Source of the DNA: UBA8337 sp963932545
GTDB lineage: Bacteria > Pseudomonadota > Alphaproteobacteria > RS24
Direction of reading: 5' to 3'
Assembly: GCA_963932545.1 (NCBI GenBank)
Contig: CAWVRH010000014.1
Coordinates: 1-64,000, forward strand
Length of the DNA stretch: 64,000 nucleotides
The notes beneath the pieces are model-generated. The model was not told where the DNA came from and searched no databases. It saw only the letters and a program-made list of their open reading frames with translations. A program made the translations under genes and the position numbers. Below, one piece after another: positions 41,731 to 50,851 of the stretch (positions within the stretch are counted from its first letter, which is position 1; the number at the start of each line of letters is the position of its first letter).

Positions 41731-42472
41731 AGACGTCTTCTGGACGCAAGGCTTCTTCGGTTTCCTCTGCCGCGGCTGGCGTGGTTGGGATATCCGAGAA
41801 CACATTACTATCGTCTACCCGTTTGCCAGGAGCGGAAGATACGAACTCTGGCGCTGGCTCGCTTTGCAAGGCCGTGGTTTCGTTAGCATCTTTCAATACT
41901 TCGCCATTTTTCTCAGATTCGCGCGCAAGGCGTTTGAGGCGACGGTCTTCGCGCACAGCCGCTTTGGCTACATTTTCATCCAACTCGATTTGCGAGCAAA
42001 GACCCAAAGTTACTGGATCGACTGGCGTGATATTAGCCATGTTCCAGTGATTGCGCTCGCGCACACTTTGGATGGTTGGCTTGGTCGTGCCGACGAGGCG
42101 GCCCACTTCGGCGTCGTTGAGCTCTGGGTGATTGCGAACCAACCAAGCGATGGCATCTGGGCGCTCTTGGCGCTTGGATAGGGGGGTGTAGCGCGAGCCT
42201 TTGCGGGGCTTGGGCGGTGGAATATCGCGTTTGGCTTCAGCCAAGTTCATTTCTGCGGTCGGGTCTTCTTGGCAGCGCTCAATTTCGGCGCGGGTCAATT
42301 GACCATTGGAGATAGGGTCTGTGCCTTTAATGCCAGCCGCAACGTCGCCATTGGCAATGCCTTTAACTTCAAGCGGATGAAGACCGCAAAACAGGGCGAT
42401 TTGGTCAAAAGTCAGGGCGGTATTGTCAACCAACCAAACGGCGGTGGCTTTCGGCATCAAGGGTGCAGTCAT
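41720..42472 (-). CDS. trcR: DUF1013 / TrcR-type cell-cycle transcriptional regulator
   Basis: The 250-residue protein begins MTAPLMPKATAVWLVDNT and contains IALFCGLHPLEVKGIANGDVA, RYTPLSKRQERPDAIAWL, and the helix-turn-helix-like DAEVGRLVGTTKPTIQSVRER. This is the DUF1013/TrcR family, restricted to Alphaproteobacteria and linked to cell-cycle control. The C-terminal 60 residues are acidic and variable. The ATG at 42472 follows GGAGAGC by six bases; another ATG at 42484 overlaps that site. A hairpin lies in its leader (see 42555). Confidence 0.88.
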   Translation of the reverse strand: MTAPLMPKATAVWLVDNTALTFDQIALFCGLHPLEVKGIANGDVAAGIKGTDPISNGQLTRAEIERCQEDPTAEMNLAEAKRDIPPPKPRKGSRYTPLSKRQERPDAIAWLVRNHPELNDAEVGRLVGTTKPTIQSVRERNHWNMANITPVDPVTLGLCSQIELDENVAKAAVREDRRLKRLARESEKNGEVLKDANETTALQSEPAPEFVSSAPGKRVDDSNVFSDIPTTPAAAEETEEALRPEDVFKE

Positions 42473-42554
42473 TTTGCTCTCCATACTTTATTGGGCGGTT
42501 TGCCTGATTATATCGGCTAGCCGGCTGAAACTTTGTCCTATGTGCGAGCTTTTG

Positions 42555-42576
42555 GGATGCATGGTCTTATGCATCC
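42555..42576. repeat. Perfect 8-base inverted repeat in the trcR leader
   Basis: GGATGCAT and ATGCATCC are separated by six bases, 83 bases before the trcR start in the 182-base gap between trcR and the quinone oxidoreductase. There is no T tract after it on the minus strand, so it is not an obvious terminator. It may be an operator or RNA structure. Confidence 0.6.
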
Positions 42577-42666
42577 TTTGGGGTCTCAATTTATAGGATA
42601 TGCCTTTTGTATAGACGAGAAAGTGCATGGCTGCAAAGTTTTTGTGCTTCGGTTTTGGGTTTTGGG

Positions 42667-43668
42667 TTATTGGCAATCGAGAATGATTTTACCAATATGC
42701 TGACTGGTTTCCATTCGGGCGTGGGCTTTTCCGGCTTCTGCCAAAGGCACCACGCTATCGACCACAGGCTTTAGCTTTGCCCCAATCGAAGGCCATATTT
42801 TTTCCGCGACGACTTGCGTCAGACGGGTTTTTTCTTCCACAGGGCGCGCCCGCAAAGTAGAGCCCGTTAAGGTGAGACGTTTCAGCATCACCGGCAGAAA
42901 GTTCACTTGCGTTTCAAAGCCAGCCATATGCGCGATATTAACAATGCGTCCGCCAATGGCAGTGGCTTGAATATTGCGATTAACATACTCGCCGCCTACC
43001 ATATCGAGGATGACGTTGACGCCTTGCCCTTGGGTGAAACTATCGCAAGCCGCAACAAAATCTTGCGATTTATAATCAATCGCCAAGTCAGCCCCTAAGG
43101 CCAGACAAGCCGCACATTTTTCGGGAGAGCCTGCGGTGACAATAACTTTGGCGCCAAAATGTTTAGCCATTTGAATGGCCGTTGTGCCAATGCCGCTAGA
43201 GCCACCATGAATGAGCAGGGTCTCGCCAGATTGTAATCCGCCACCTTCAAATACATTGGCCCAGACGGTGAAAATCGTTTCTGGTAAGGCCGCTGCATCC
43301 GTAAGGCTCATGCCATCTGGCACGGGCAGGGCGTGGTCTTTATGCACTGTGGCGTAATCGGCATAGCCGCCGCCAGCGACCAGAGCCGCGACGCGGTCGC
43401 CTAGCTTCCACGTGTCGACGTTTTTGCCTATGGCGGCCACGGTGCCTGAAAATTCTAATCCCATAATGTCAGAGGCGCCCGGAGGCGGAGGGTAAAAACC
43501 GATGCGCTGCATGCAGTCGCCTCGGTTGACGCCAGCCGCGCCGACGCGGACGAGTATTTCATCGTCGCCATAGCTCGGCAAAGCGGTCTCTTCAATAAAC
43601 AGACTGTCGGGGGTTTTCGTTTCGCCAATGGCGATGGCGCGCATCATGTCGGGTAGATTTTCGGACAT
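42667..43668 (-). CDS. NAD(P)H-quinone oxidoreductase family protein (zinc-free MDR, PIG3/QorA-like)
   Basis: The 333-residue MDR enzyme has EILVRVGAAGVNRGDCMQR, YPPPPGASDIMGLEFSGTV, LIHGGSSGIGTTAIQMAKH as the NADP loop and the KTRLTQVVAEKIWPSIG C-terminal segment. The structural-zinc cysteines are missing, as in quinone oxidoreductases. It likely reduces quinones or enones in the cytoplasm using NADPH. It ends 195 bases before trcR and diverges from the DUF1192 gene across about 60 bases. Confidence 0.9.
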   Translation of the reverse strand: MSENLPDMMRAIAIGETKTPDSLFIEETALPSYGDDEILVRVGAAGVNRGDCMQRIGFYPPPPGASDIMGLEFSGTVAAIGKNVDTWKLGDRVAALVAGGGYADYATVHKDHALPVPDGMSLTDAAALPETIFTVWANVFEGGGLQSGETLLIHGGSSGIGTTAIQMAKHFGAKVIVTAGSPEKCAACLALGADLAIDYKSQDFVAACDSFTQGQGVNVILDMVGGEYVNRNIQATAIGGRIVNIAHMAGFETQVNFLPVMLKRLTLTGSTLRARPVEEKTRLTQVVAEKIWPSIGAKLKPVVDSVVPLAEAGKAHARMETSQHIGKIILDCQ

Positions 43669-43729
43669 CTTTTAAACTTTCAGATAAACTAAAGAAGTGG
43701 AGCCAGACTATAGGAAGGGCCGAGAGACG

Positions 43730-43921
43730 ATGGAAGAAGAAATTGAAGCCCTGACGGGCAGCTTGCTAGCACAGCTTGCGAAACAAGATTTAACGCTGCA
43801 AGGCTTGGAAGAGCTGGAAGAGCGCGTAGTGCTGCTCGAGCGCGAGATTGATCGTACCAAGGCTATGCACGAAAGCAAAAAGGGCTCCCGCAGCGATGCA
43901 GAAGCCCTTTTCAATACATAA
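43730..43921 (+). CDS. DUF1192 family small protein
   Basis: A 63-residue protein with an acidic start (MEEEIEALTGSL) and a coiled-coil-like LEELEERVVLLEREIDRTKAM, as in the DUF1192 family of Alphaproteobacteria (function unknown). Its last third encodes the hairpin that also serves as terminator of the converging rpmE gene. GAGAG lies a few bases before the ATG. Confidence 0.82.
   Translation: MEEEIEALTGSLLAQLAKQDLTLQGLEELEERVVLLEREIDRTKAMHESKKGSRSDAEALFNT
43878..43911 (-). terminator. rpmE terminator embedded in the DUF1192 coding end
   Basis: AAAAGGGCT and AGCCCTTTT form a 9-base stem with a 16-base loop. On the minus strand it is followed by a T tract (TTTTT), so it can end the rpmE transcript 26 bases after its stop. 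The sequence is inside the last codons of the DUF1192 gene. Confidence 0.72.
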
Positions 43922-43936
43922 CAGGTTTGAGGCGGA

Positions 43937-44161
43937 TTATTCGCCCATAAAGCTGTCGAATTTCTTATTAAAGCGACTGACGCGACCAGCGCGGTCAACC
44001 AAGGCGCCTGTGCCTTTTGTCCAGGCTGGGTGCGTGGTTGGGTCGATGTCGAGGGTTAGCGTTGTGCCTTCCTCGCCATAAGTCGAGCGCGTCTGATAGG
44101 TCGTGCCATCGGTCATCGCTACGGTAATCATGTGATAATCGGGATGAATATCTTTTTTCAT
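43937..44161 (-). CDS. rpmE: 50S ribosomal protein bL31
   Basis: The 74-residue protein begins MKKDIHPDYHMITVAMTDG and includes LDIDPTTHPAWTKG and FNKKFDSFMGE, as in alphaproteobacterial bL31. It has no CxxC zinc ligands, so it is the zinc-free type. It belongs to the large ribosomal subunit. The gene converges on the DUF1192 gene and diverges from an ABC exporter gene. Confidence 0.95.
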   Translation of the reverse strand: MKKDIHPDYHMITVAMTDGTTYQTRSTYGEEGTTLTLDIDPTTHPAWTKGTGALVDRAGRVSRFNKKFDSFMGE

Positions 44162-44322
44162 CTTTTCAATCCTCGCCCCAAGGGGGCTAAATAAAGGGCT
44201 AATAAAACTCGTGTGACGCACTATATAACGGACACGGGGCAGCGGCGCAAGCCTGTTTAATCAGGGCTGGTCGCTGGTCAAACAGGCTGCTATAAGCTGG
44301 CCATAGAAGCAACAGGTGATAT

Positions 44323-46140
44323 GTGTCGAGAAATGACGCGGCGCAAGCCGTTACGCAAATGGAAGAAGATGCTAAACGCCGTCCGAAGACGCGCAGTGTG
44401 GCGCCCTTGCGAACTCTTGTGCCGTTTATCGCCCAATACCCAGGCCGTATTTTCGCCGCTTTCCTAGCTTTGTTGACCGCAACGTCCGCCACTTTGGCCA
44501 TGCCGATTGCGGTGCGCTTTATGATCGACAATGGTTTTTCGTCGGAAGATGCCGCCTCAATTGATCGGTATTTTCTGGCCATGTTGGCCGTGGCTGTCGT
44601 TTTGGGTCTGGCAAGTGCCACACGGTTTTATTTTGTTTCGTGGATTGGTGAGCGCGTGACCGCAGATTTGCGCGCCGCCGTATATGCCCATATCACCACT
44701 TTATCCCCCGCCTTTTTTGAAGTGACCCGCACGGGCGAGGTATTGTCTCGCCTCACCGCCGACGTGACGCTGATTAAAACCGTGGTTGGCTCATCGGCTT
44801 CCATTGCGCTTCGCAACGCATTTATGTTTGTCGGCTCGGCCATCATGCTGGTTTATACCAGCGCTGGCTTGGCTGGTTTGGCGGCGCTAACTTTGCCTGC
44901 CGTCGTGGTGCCCGTGATTGTTTTTGGCCGCATGGTGCGCCGCCTAGCGCGCGCCAGCCAAGACCGCATTGCCGATACGGCCAGCCATGCCGCCGAAACC
45001 ATTGGTGCCATGCAGACCGTGCAAAGTTTTACCCATGAAGCCCAAGACCGCGCCGCCTTTAGCCAAGCGGTGGAGGGCTCGTTTGATACCGCTAAGCTTC
45101 GTATTTTGGCGCGCGCGGGCATGACGGCCATTGCTATTGTGCTGATTTTCTCCGGCGTGGTGGGCATTTTATGGCTCGGCGCGCAGAATGTTTTGCAAGG
45201 CGAGATGACGGGCGGCACTTTGGGACAATTTATTCTCTATGCGGTTCTCTGCGCCACGTCGATTGGTGCCTTGTCGGAAGTCTGGGGCGAAGTGCAATTG
45301 GCGGCAGGCGCGACCGAGCGTCTGGTCGAGATATTGCAAGTTGAGCCTGATATCAAAGCGCCTGAAAACCCGAAGCCTTTGGCGCAACCGGCCAAGGGCT
45401 CCATTCGGTTTGAAGACATTACGTTTCAATATCCTACGCGCCCCGATATTTCTGCGTTGGCTGGGTTCTCCCTTGAGGTAAGCCCGGGAGAAACCGTGGC
45501 TTTGGTGGGCGCTTCGGGCGCGGGCAAAAGCACCGTGTTTCAATTGCTATCGCGGTTTTATGATCCCCAGCAGGGCACTGTTTCCATCGATGGCATTGGC
45601 CTTTGCGATATGACGCCGCAAACCGTGCGCGGCGCCCTTTCTGTGGTGCCGCAAGAAACCGTGGTGTTCGCCAAAACTGTGATGGACAACATCCGCTTTG
45701 GCCGCCCCGAGGCGAGCGCGGAAGAGGTCATCCAAGCCGCGAAAGCCGCGCAAGCCGATGAATTTATTACCCGTCTGCCTGACGGCTATGAGACCGAGCT
45801 TGGCGAACGGGGCGTGACGCTGTCTGGCGGCCAACGCCAACGTATCGCCATTGCGCGGGCCCTATTACGCAATGCGCCGGTTCTCTTGCTCGATGAAGCG
45901 ACCAGTGCGCTGGATGCCGAAAGCGAAACCTTGGTGCAAAAAGCGCTGACCCATTTGATGGAAGGGCGCACCACCTTGGTGATTGCCCACCGCTTGGCCA
46001 CAGTCTTGAAAGCCGACCGGATTATCGTCATGGAAAATGGTGCGGTAACGGCCATGGGTCGGCACGAAGAGTTGCTGAAACAAGGCGGGCTATATGCGCG
46101 CCTTGCTAATTTGCAGTTCAATCAGCAGGCCGCTGAATAG
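44323..46140 (+). CDS. ABC exporter half-transporter (MsbA/LmrA type)
   Basis: The 605-residue protein joins six membrane spans (residues about 35-320) to a nucleotide-binding domain. The latter has Walker A GASGAGKST, LSGGQRQRIAIARALL, Walker B VLLLDEATS and IAHRLATV. It would act as a homodimer exporting lipids or drugs. The intracellular loop LSRLTADVTLIKTVVG is typical of the family. The start is a GTG preceded by AGGTGAT; an ATG two bases earlier is out of frame. Substrate is unknown; a lipid A-core flippase role is possible but unproven. Confidence 0.9.
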   Translation: MSRNDAAQAVTQMEEDAKRRPKTRSVAPLRTLVPFIAQYPGRIFAAFLALLTATSATLAMPIAVRFMIDNGFSSEDAASIDRYFLAMLAVAVVLGLASATRFYFVSWIGERVTADLRAAVYAHITTLSPAFFEVTRTGEVLSRLTADVTLIKTVVGSSASIALRNAFMFVGSAIMLVYTSAGLAGLAALTLPAVVVPVIVFGRMVRRLARASQDRIADTASHAAETIGAMQTVQSFTHEAQDRAAFSQAVEGSFDTAKLRILARAGMTAIAIVLIFSGVVGILWLGAQNVLQGEMTGGTLGQFILYAVLCATSIGALSEVWGEVQLAAGATERLVEILQVEPDIKAPENPKPLAQPAKGSIRFEDITFQYPTRPDISALAGFSLEVSPGETVALVGASGAGKSTVFQLLSRFYDPQQGTVSIDGIGLCDMTPQTVRGALSVVPQETVVFAKTVMDNIRFGRPEASAEEVIQAAKAAQADEFITRLPDGYETELGERGVTLSGGQRQRIAIARALLRNAPVLLLDEATSALDAESETLVQKALTHLMEGRTTLVIAHRLATVLKADRIIVMENGAVTAMGRHEELLKQGGLYARLANLQFNQQAAE

Positions 46141-46147
46141 GTTTTAA

Positions 46148-46936
46148 TTATTTAATCAGGTGTTTTAAAAGCGCGCCATGCACAGCTTCATTGCCGGCTA
46201 CGACATTGCCGGATTGTAAGCTTTTGTTGCGGTTTTTCTCATCGCTGACCAGACCGCCTGCTTCGCGCAAAAGCACGATGCCAGCTGCCATATTCCAAGG
46301 CGAGAGACCAATTTCAACATAGCCGTCGAGGCGGCCCGCCGCGACATAGGCAAGGTCAAGAGCGGGCGATCCCATGGTACGGAAATCGCCAACTAGCGGC
46401 AGCAGATCGTCAGCCGAGATGGGGCTGTCGATGCGACCGTTTTTAGTGTCTTGCAAAAGCTTGCCGGTAGAGATAACGCAGTCTTGTAGTTTTTGGCGTC
46501 CCGCGACGCGCAAACGACCGCCGGGGCCATAGGCGCCTTGGCCGCGCTCGCCGTAAAATATCTCGTCGGTAATCGGGTTGTAAATCATGCCTGAAACCAA
46601 AGTGCCATCGCGCTCTAGCGCCACAGAAATGGCGAAATGCGGCATGCCGTGCATGAAGTTAGTGGTGCCATCGAGCGGGTCAATAATCCAGCGGTGGGTT
46701 TTATCCGCGCCTTCTACTTTGCCTTTTTCTTCCAGCAGGAAACCATACCCTGGACGCGCTTCGGAAAGCTCTTCGAATAGAATTTTCTCGGCTTTTAAAT
46801 CGGCATTGGTAACGAAATCGCCGGGGCCTTTTTTGGAAACTTGTAGGTTTTCAATTTCGCCAAAATCGCGGCGCAGCGCGCGGCCAGCCTTTTCGACGGC
46901 GCCACGCATAACATTCATAATTGGGGATTGTGCCAT
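46148..46936 (-). CDS. suhB: Inositol-1-monophosphatase family protein (SuhB)
   Basis: The 262-residue phosphatase has the metal-site motifs LLEEKGKVEG, the IDPLDGTTNFMHG signature, and SPWNMAAGIVLLREAGG. It is a Mg-dependent phosphatase acting on inositol or sugar phosphates; SuhB also acts in rRNA transcription in enterobacteria. It ends eight bases from the converging ABC gene and starts one base after the efp stop, which is a frequent neighbour pair in Alphaproteobacteria. Confidence 0.92.
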   Translation of the reverse strand: MAQSPIMNVMRGAVEKAGRALRRDFGEIENLQVSKKGPGDFVTNADLKAEKILFEELSEARPGYGFLLEEKGKVEGADKTHRWIIDPLDGTTNFMHGMPHFAISVALERDGTLVSGMIYNPITDEIFYGERGQGAYGPGGRLRVAGRQKLQDCVISTGKLLQDTKNGRIDSPISADDLLPLVGDFRTMGSPALDLAYVAAGRLDGYVEIGLSPWNMAAGIVLLREAGGLVSDEKNRNKSLQSGNVVAGNEAVHGALLKHLIK

Positions 46937-46937
46937 A

Positions 46938-47501
46938 TTACTCGGCTCGCTTCAGATAAGTGACTTCATTTGTGTCGACGATAATATTATCTCCGACGGC
47001 TAAAAACGGCGGTACCATAACTCGCACGCCATTGTTGCAAATGGCAGGTTTGTTTGAGGAAGCGGCGGTTTGACCCTTTACCACGGGCTCGGTTTCGGTA
47101 ATTTCGAGCGTCACTTGGTCGGGTAGTTTCACACCGATGGATTTGCCTTCATGGCTTTCTACGACAACCATCATGCCGTCTTGTAAAAACGCGGCGCGCT
47201 CGCCAACAAATTCGGTTTGCAGCTCAATTTGCTCATAGCTCGTGGTATCCATAAAGGCCAGCATGCCATCGGACTCGTAGAGGAATTGATAATCGGTTTG
47301 CTCTAGGCGGACACGATCGACTTTATCGGCCGAGCGAAAGCGCTCATTAAGCTTTGATCCAGTGACTAAATTTTTCAGTTCAACTTGCGCGAAAGCCCCG
47401 CCCTTGCCGGGCTTTACGTGTTGCAATTTCACTGCCACCCATAGCTCAGTATTATGCTGGATAACATTTCCGGGACGAATTTCATTGCCATTAATTTTCA
47501 T
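46938..47501 (-). CDS. efp: Translation elongation factor P
   Basis: The 187-residue protein begins MKINGNEIRPGNVI and has HVKPGKGGAFAQVELKNL with the Lys that is modified in other species, then a second OB domain and the C-terminal YLKRAE. EF-P relieves ribosome stalling at polyproline. The internal ATG at 47501 is the family start; the open frame upstream has no fit. No epmA/epmB is seen in the window. Confidence 0.96.
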   Translation of the reverse strand: MKINGNEIRPGNVIQHNTELWVAVKLQHVKPGKGGAFAQVELKNLVTGSKLNERFRSADKVDRVRLEQTDYQFLYESDGMLAFMDTTSYEQIELQTEFVGERAAFLQDGMMVVVESHEGKSIGVKLPDQVTLEITETEPVVKGQTAASSNKPAICNNGVRVMVPPFLAVGDNIIVDTNEVTYLKRAE

Positions 47502-47593
47502 GAGACTTGCCTTTGTTGCACCTTCGTGACGCTTGGATAGCATGGCGGCCCCATGCGGCAAAATCATTTATCGGATTTTGGCGTCCGCCGAAA

Positions 47594-48262
47594 TTATTCT
47601 TCAGACGATAGCGTGTCTTCTAGTCGATTGAACAGCGAGGCGAATAATTTGTTGAAAGTCACCACACCCGCTTCCGGCCCACCCGGATGTTGCCAGACGC
47701 CACTGGAGGCGGCGATAAAATCAGCGCCAGCCATAATCAGCGGCTCAGCGTTTTTCGGCGTAATACCGCCGATGGCGACGCAAGGTGGCTGCATCATTTC
47801 TTGCCACCACGTTAAAATATTTGCCGGCGCGGTGGTTTTAGCGTCTTTGGTTTGGGTTTCGTAAAACGCGCCAAAAGCGACATAATCGGCGCCAGCTTCA
47901 CCGGCCAACATCGCCTTATGGCGTGAGTTATGGCAGGTGATGCCGATGATTTTATCGTCGCCCAAAAGCGTGCGGGCTTGCGCATAGTCCATATCTTCTT
48001 GGCCTAGGTGGACGCCATCGCAATCTAGCTGTTTGGCTAAATCGGGGCGGTCGTTCAAAATAAATGCCACATCATGGGCATGCGCTATCGGCATGAGGGT
48101 TTGGGTGGCGGCGATAATTTCTTCGTCGCTGGCTGGCTTTAGGCGCAATTGCAAGCTGGCCACATCGCCCGCCGCTAGGGTCGCGTTTAAGAGCGGCGCG
48201 AAACTATCGAGATCGATTTTTGGCGGCGTAATTAGATAAAGCCTCGTTGCCGGACGGGTCAT
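47594..48262 (-). CDS. thiE: Thiamine phosphate synthase
   Basis: The 222-residue TIM-barrel enzyme has LQLRLKPAS, FILNDRPDLAKQLDCDGVHLGQED, GITCHNS and AIGGITPKN. It joins the pyrimidine and thiazole precursors of thiamine. It lacks no key residue visible by eye. It sits between efp and aroC on the same strand. There is no room for a TPP riboswitch in the 31-base gap upstream. Confidence 0.93.
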   Translation of the reverse strand: MTRPATRLYLITPPKIDLDSFAPLLNATLAAGDVASLQLRLKPASDEEIIAATQTLMPIAHAHDVAFILNDRPDLAKQLDCDGVHLGQEDMDYAQARTLLGDDKIIGITCHNSRHKAMLAGEAGADYVAFGAFYETQTKDAKTTAPANILTWWQEMMQPPCVAIGGITPKNAEPLIMAGADFIAASSGVWQHPGGPEAGVVTFNKLFASLFNRLEDTLSSEE

Positions 48263-48293
48263 AGGAGTTCCATAAGTTGGAGGAGAGAGCTGG

Positions 48294-49400
48294 CTATTCG
48301 CCGCTCTCGGGAAGGTTCATTGAATTGCCCATAAGCTGGCCGAGATGGCGCATTTTATGGTCGGCTAAAACGCAAGCCATCATCGCTTCGCCAACGGGCA
48401 CAGCGCGAATGCCCACGCAAGGGTCGTGGCGACCTTTGGTGATAATCTCGGTTTCTTGCCCCTCAACATCCACGGTTTTGCGCGGCGTCAAAATGGAGGA
48501 GGTCGGCTTGACCGCAAAGCGCACGCGAATGTCTTGGCCGGTAGAAATACCGCCCAAAATACCGCCCGCATGATTGCTATCAAAACCCGCTTGGCTCATT
48601 TCATCTGCATTGGCTTCGCCTGAGAGGGCGGCGGCGTCAAAGCCCTCGCCAATCTCCACGCCTTTTACGGCGTTGATGCTCATCATGGCGGCGGCTAAAT
48701 CGGCATCGAGTTTACCGTAAACAGGCGCGCCCCATCCAACAGGCACGCCGCTGGCGACCACTTCGATAATGGCCCCGCAGCTCGAGCCTGCTTTGCGCAC
48801 GCCATCGAGATAGCTTTCCCATTGGCTGGCGGCTTCGGCATCGGGACACCAGAAGGGGTTGTTTTCGACTTCATCCCAGTTCCAATTGTCGCGATTAATT
48901 TTATGTGGTCCCATTTGCACCAAAGCGCCACGAATGGTGACGCCGCTTAAAACTCGGCGCGCGACAGCAGAGGCGGCCACGCGGGCAGCCGTCTCGCGCG
49001 CCGAAGAGCGCCCGCCGCCGCGATAATCGCGAATGCCGTATTTTTCAATATAGGTGAAGTCGGCATGGCCCGGGCGATATTTGTCTTTAATGTCGCCATA
49101 GTCCTTCGAACGCTGGTCGGTGTTCTCAATCAGGAGCTGAATGGGCGTGCCCGTGGTCACTTGCTCACCGGTTTCGGGGTCTTGGAAAACGCCAGATAGA
49201 ATTTTTACCGCATCGGCTTCTTGTCGCTGGGTGGTGAAGCGATTTTGACCTGGTTTACGTTTGTCGAGATAGGTTTGAATATCCGCTTCGGTTAACGGCA
49301 AGCGCGCGGGGGCGCCGTCGATGACGCAGCCTAAAGCTGGCCCATGACTTTCGCCCCAGGTGGTAACACGGAATAAATGACCAAAACTATTATGCGACAT
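48294..49400 (-). CDS. aroC: Chorismate synthase
   Basis: The 368-residue enzyme carries the three family signatures: GESHGPALGCVIDGAPARLPL near the N-terminus (HGPALG core), the GGGRSSARETAARVA region and RHDPCVGIRAVPVGEAM. It converts EPSP to chorismate with reduced FMN. It follows fabI by ten bases, an arrangement common in Alphaproteobacteria. Confidence 0.96.
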   Translation of the reverse strand: MSHNSFGHLFRVTTWGESHGPALGCVIDGAPARLPLTEADIQTYLDKRKPGQNRFTTQRQEADAVKILSGVFQDPETGEQVTTGTPIQLLIENTDQRSKDYGDIKDKYRPGHADFTYIEKYGIRDYRGGGRSSARETAARVAASAVARRVLSGVTIRGALVQMGPHKINRDNWNWDEVENNPFWCPDAEAASQWESYLDGVRKAGSSCGAIIEVVASGVPVGWGAPVYGKLDADLAAAMMSINAVKGVEIGEGFDAAALSGEANADEMSQAGFDSNHAGGILGGISTGQDIRVRFAVKPTSSILTPRKTVDVEGQETEIITKGRHDPCVGIRAVPVGEAMMACVLADHKMRHLGQLMGNSMNLPESGE

Positions 49401-49410
49401 GGGGTGCTTT

Positions 49411-50229
49411 CTATTCGCCTTGTTGGTTTTTCGCGTCTTTCAATTCGTCAAACGCGGACATGCCGATGGTATTATAGCCCATGTCGACATAGTGAATTTC
49501 GCCCGACACGCCTTCCGACATATCGGAGAGTAGATAGACCGCCGAGCGGCCGACTTGTTCTTGCGTCACATTGCGGCGCATCGGCGCGTTGGCTTCGTTC
49601 CATTTTAGCATCTCGCGGAAATCGCCAATACCAGCCGCCGCCAAAGTGCGGATCGGGCCTGCCGAAATAGAGTTCACGCGAATGCCTTTGGGCCCCAAGT
49701 CAGACGCCAAATAGCGCACCGAGGCTTCCAGCGCGGCTTTGGCCACCCCCATGACATTGTAATGCGGGATGACTTTCGCCGCGCCATAATAAGACAGCGT
49801 CAGCATAGAGCCGCCTTCGCCCATCATTTTTTCGGCACGACAGGCCACGGCCGTGAAACTATAGCAGCTAATGTTCAACGCCTTATCGAAGGCTTGCGAG
49901 GAGGTGTCGACATAGCGACCCATCAACTCTTCTTTGCCAGCAAAAGCGATGGCGTGAACGACAAAATCTAATTTACCCCATTTGGCTTCTAGCTTTTCGA
50001 ACAAAGCATCCATGCTGGCTTCATCGGTGACATCGCAAGGCTCGATAAAATCAGAGCCGACGCTTTCGGCCAAAGGCTGGACGCGGCGTTGCAAAACTTC
50101 GCCTTGATAGGTGAAGGCCAATTCGGCGCCAGCATCCGCGCAAGCCTGCGCGATCCCCCATGCGATTGAGTTTTTATTGGCGACGCCCATAATCAGGCCG
50201 CGTTTTCCTTGCATTAGTTTCTGGCTCAT
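49411..50229 (-). CDS. fabI: Enoyl-[acyl-carrier-protein] reductase, NADH-dependent
   Basis: The 272-residue SDR has the FabI form of the cofactor loop, GVANKNSIAWGIAQA, plus SYYGAAKVIPHYNVMGVAKAAL holding the Tyr and Lys, and ISAGPIRTLAAAGI. It catalyses the last reduction of fatty-acid elongation. The start at 50229 has no competitor. It lies upstream of aroC on the same strand. Confidence 0.95.
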   Translation of the reverse strand: MSQKLMQGKRGLIMGVANKNSIAWGIAQACADAGAELAFTYQGEVLQRRVQPLAESVGSDFIEPCDVTDEASMDALFEKLEAKWGKLDFVVHAIAFAGKEELMGRYVDTSSQAFDKALNISCYSFTAVACRAEKMMGEGGSMLTLSYYGAAKVIPHYNVMGVAKAALEASVRYLASDLGPKGIRVNSISAGPIRTLAAAGIGDFREMLKWNEANAPMRRNVTQEQVGRSAVYLLSDMSEGVSGEIHYVDMGYNTIGMSAFDELKDAKNQQGE

Positions 50230-50314
50230 CGTGCTCTCACTAGAATAATTAAGACGCTCTATCTATAAACTGCCCCGCCGCAAAAGCCTAGAGCGTGGCA
50301 TATATTTTCGCGCC

Positions 50315-50809
50315 CTAACGATTGTCTCGGCGATTAGTGGGGGTTAGGCGGATTTCAAGCAGGCGCAAGCGCTCGATAGCCGGCGCATAACCACCCTCGG
50401 CGGAACGCTTCAGCCAGAACAAGCCTTGTTTTGCATCATAAGCCAGCCTATCAGCGCGGATTTTGCCTTTGGGCGTGCCGGAGAAATACATCATCGCCAA
50501 ATTCATTTGCGCTGGGGCAAAACCAAGGCGGGCGGCTTTTGTGTAATAGTCGCGGGCTGTCTCGGCATTTTTGGCCACGCCAAGGCCGTTTCGGTATAAA
50601 TGGCCCATATTGCGCATAGCGGCAGGGTCGGTTTGGTTGGCCAAAATAGACCACTGGCTCAGCGCGGTCTGATAGTCTCCCGCGTCATAGGCGGCGCTGG
50701 CGGCGTTGAAAACTTGCGCTCTTTCGAGCCCATTGAGGGGCGTCGTGCAAGCCGAAAGCCCCGCGCTGGTGAGGGCTAAAAATATCAGTAATTTGCAAGC
50801 GTGAGACAT
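50315..50809 (-). CDS. Sel1-repeat lipoprotein
   Basis: The 164-residue protein starts with a lipoprotein signal peptide (LLIFLALTSAGLSAC, Cys at about residue 21). Two Sel1-like repeats follow: AMRNMGHLYRNGLGV and PAQMNLAMMYFSG, with a third partial one near GLFWLKRSAEGG. It is probably anchored in the outer or inner membrane and mediates protein contacts. It precedes fabI on the same strand and overlaps the divergent pdxH leader. Function unknown. Confidence 0.8.
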   Translation of the reverse strand: MSHACKLLIFLALTSAGLSACTTPLNGLERAQVFNAASAAYDAGDYQTALSQWSILANQTDPAAMRNMGHLYRNGLGVAKNAETARDYYTKAARLGFAPAQMNLAMMYFSGTPKGKIRADRLAYDAKQGLFWLKRSAEGGYAPAIERLRLLEIRLTPTNRRDNR

Positions 50810-50851
50810 GCAGCTATATATAAATCAACCCAAGCAATAAAGGAACGCCCC

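Noticed and set aside
48263..48293. Possible TPP riboswitch before thiE
   Set aside because: Only 31 bases separate thiE from the upstream aroC gene region, too short for a THI element, and no CUGAGA motif was seen.
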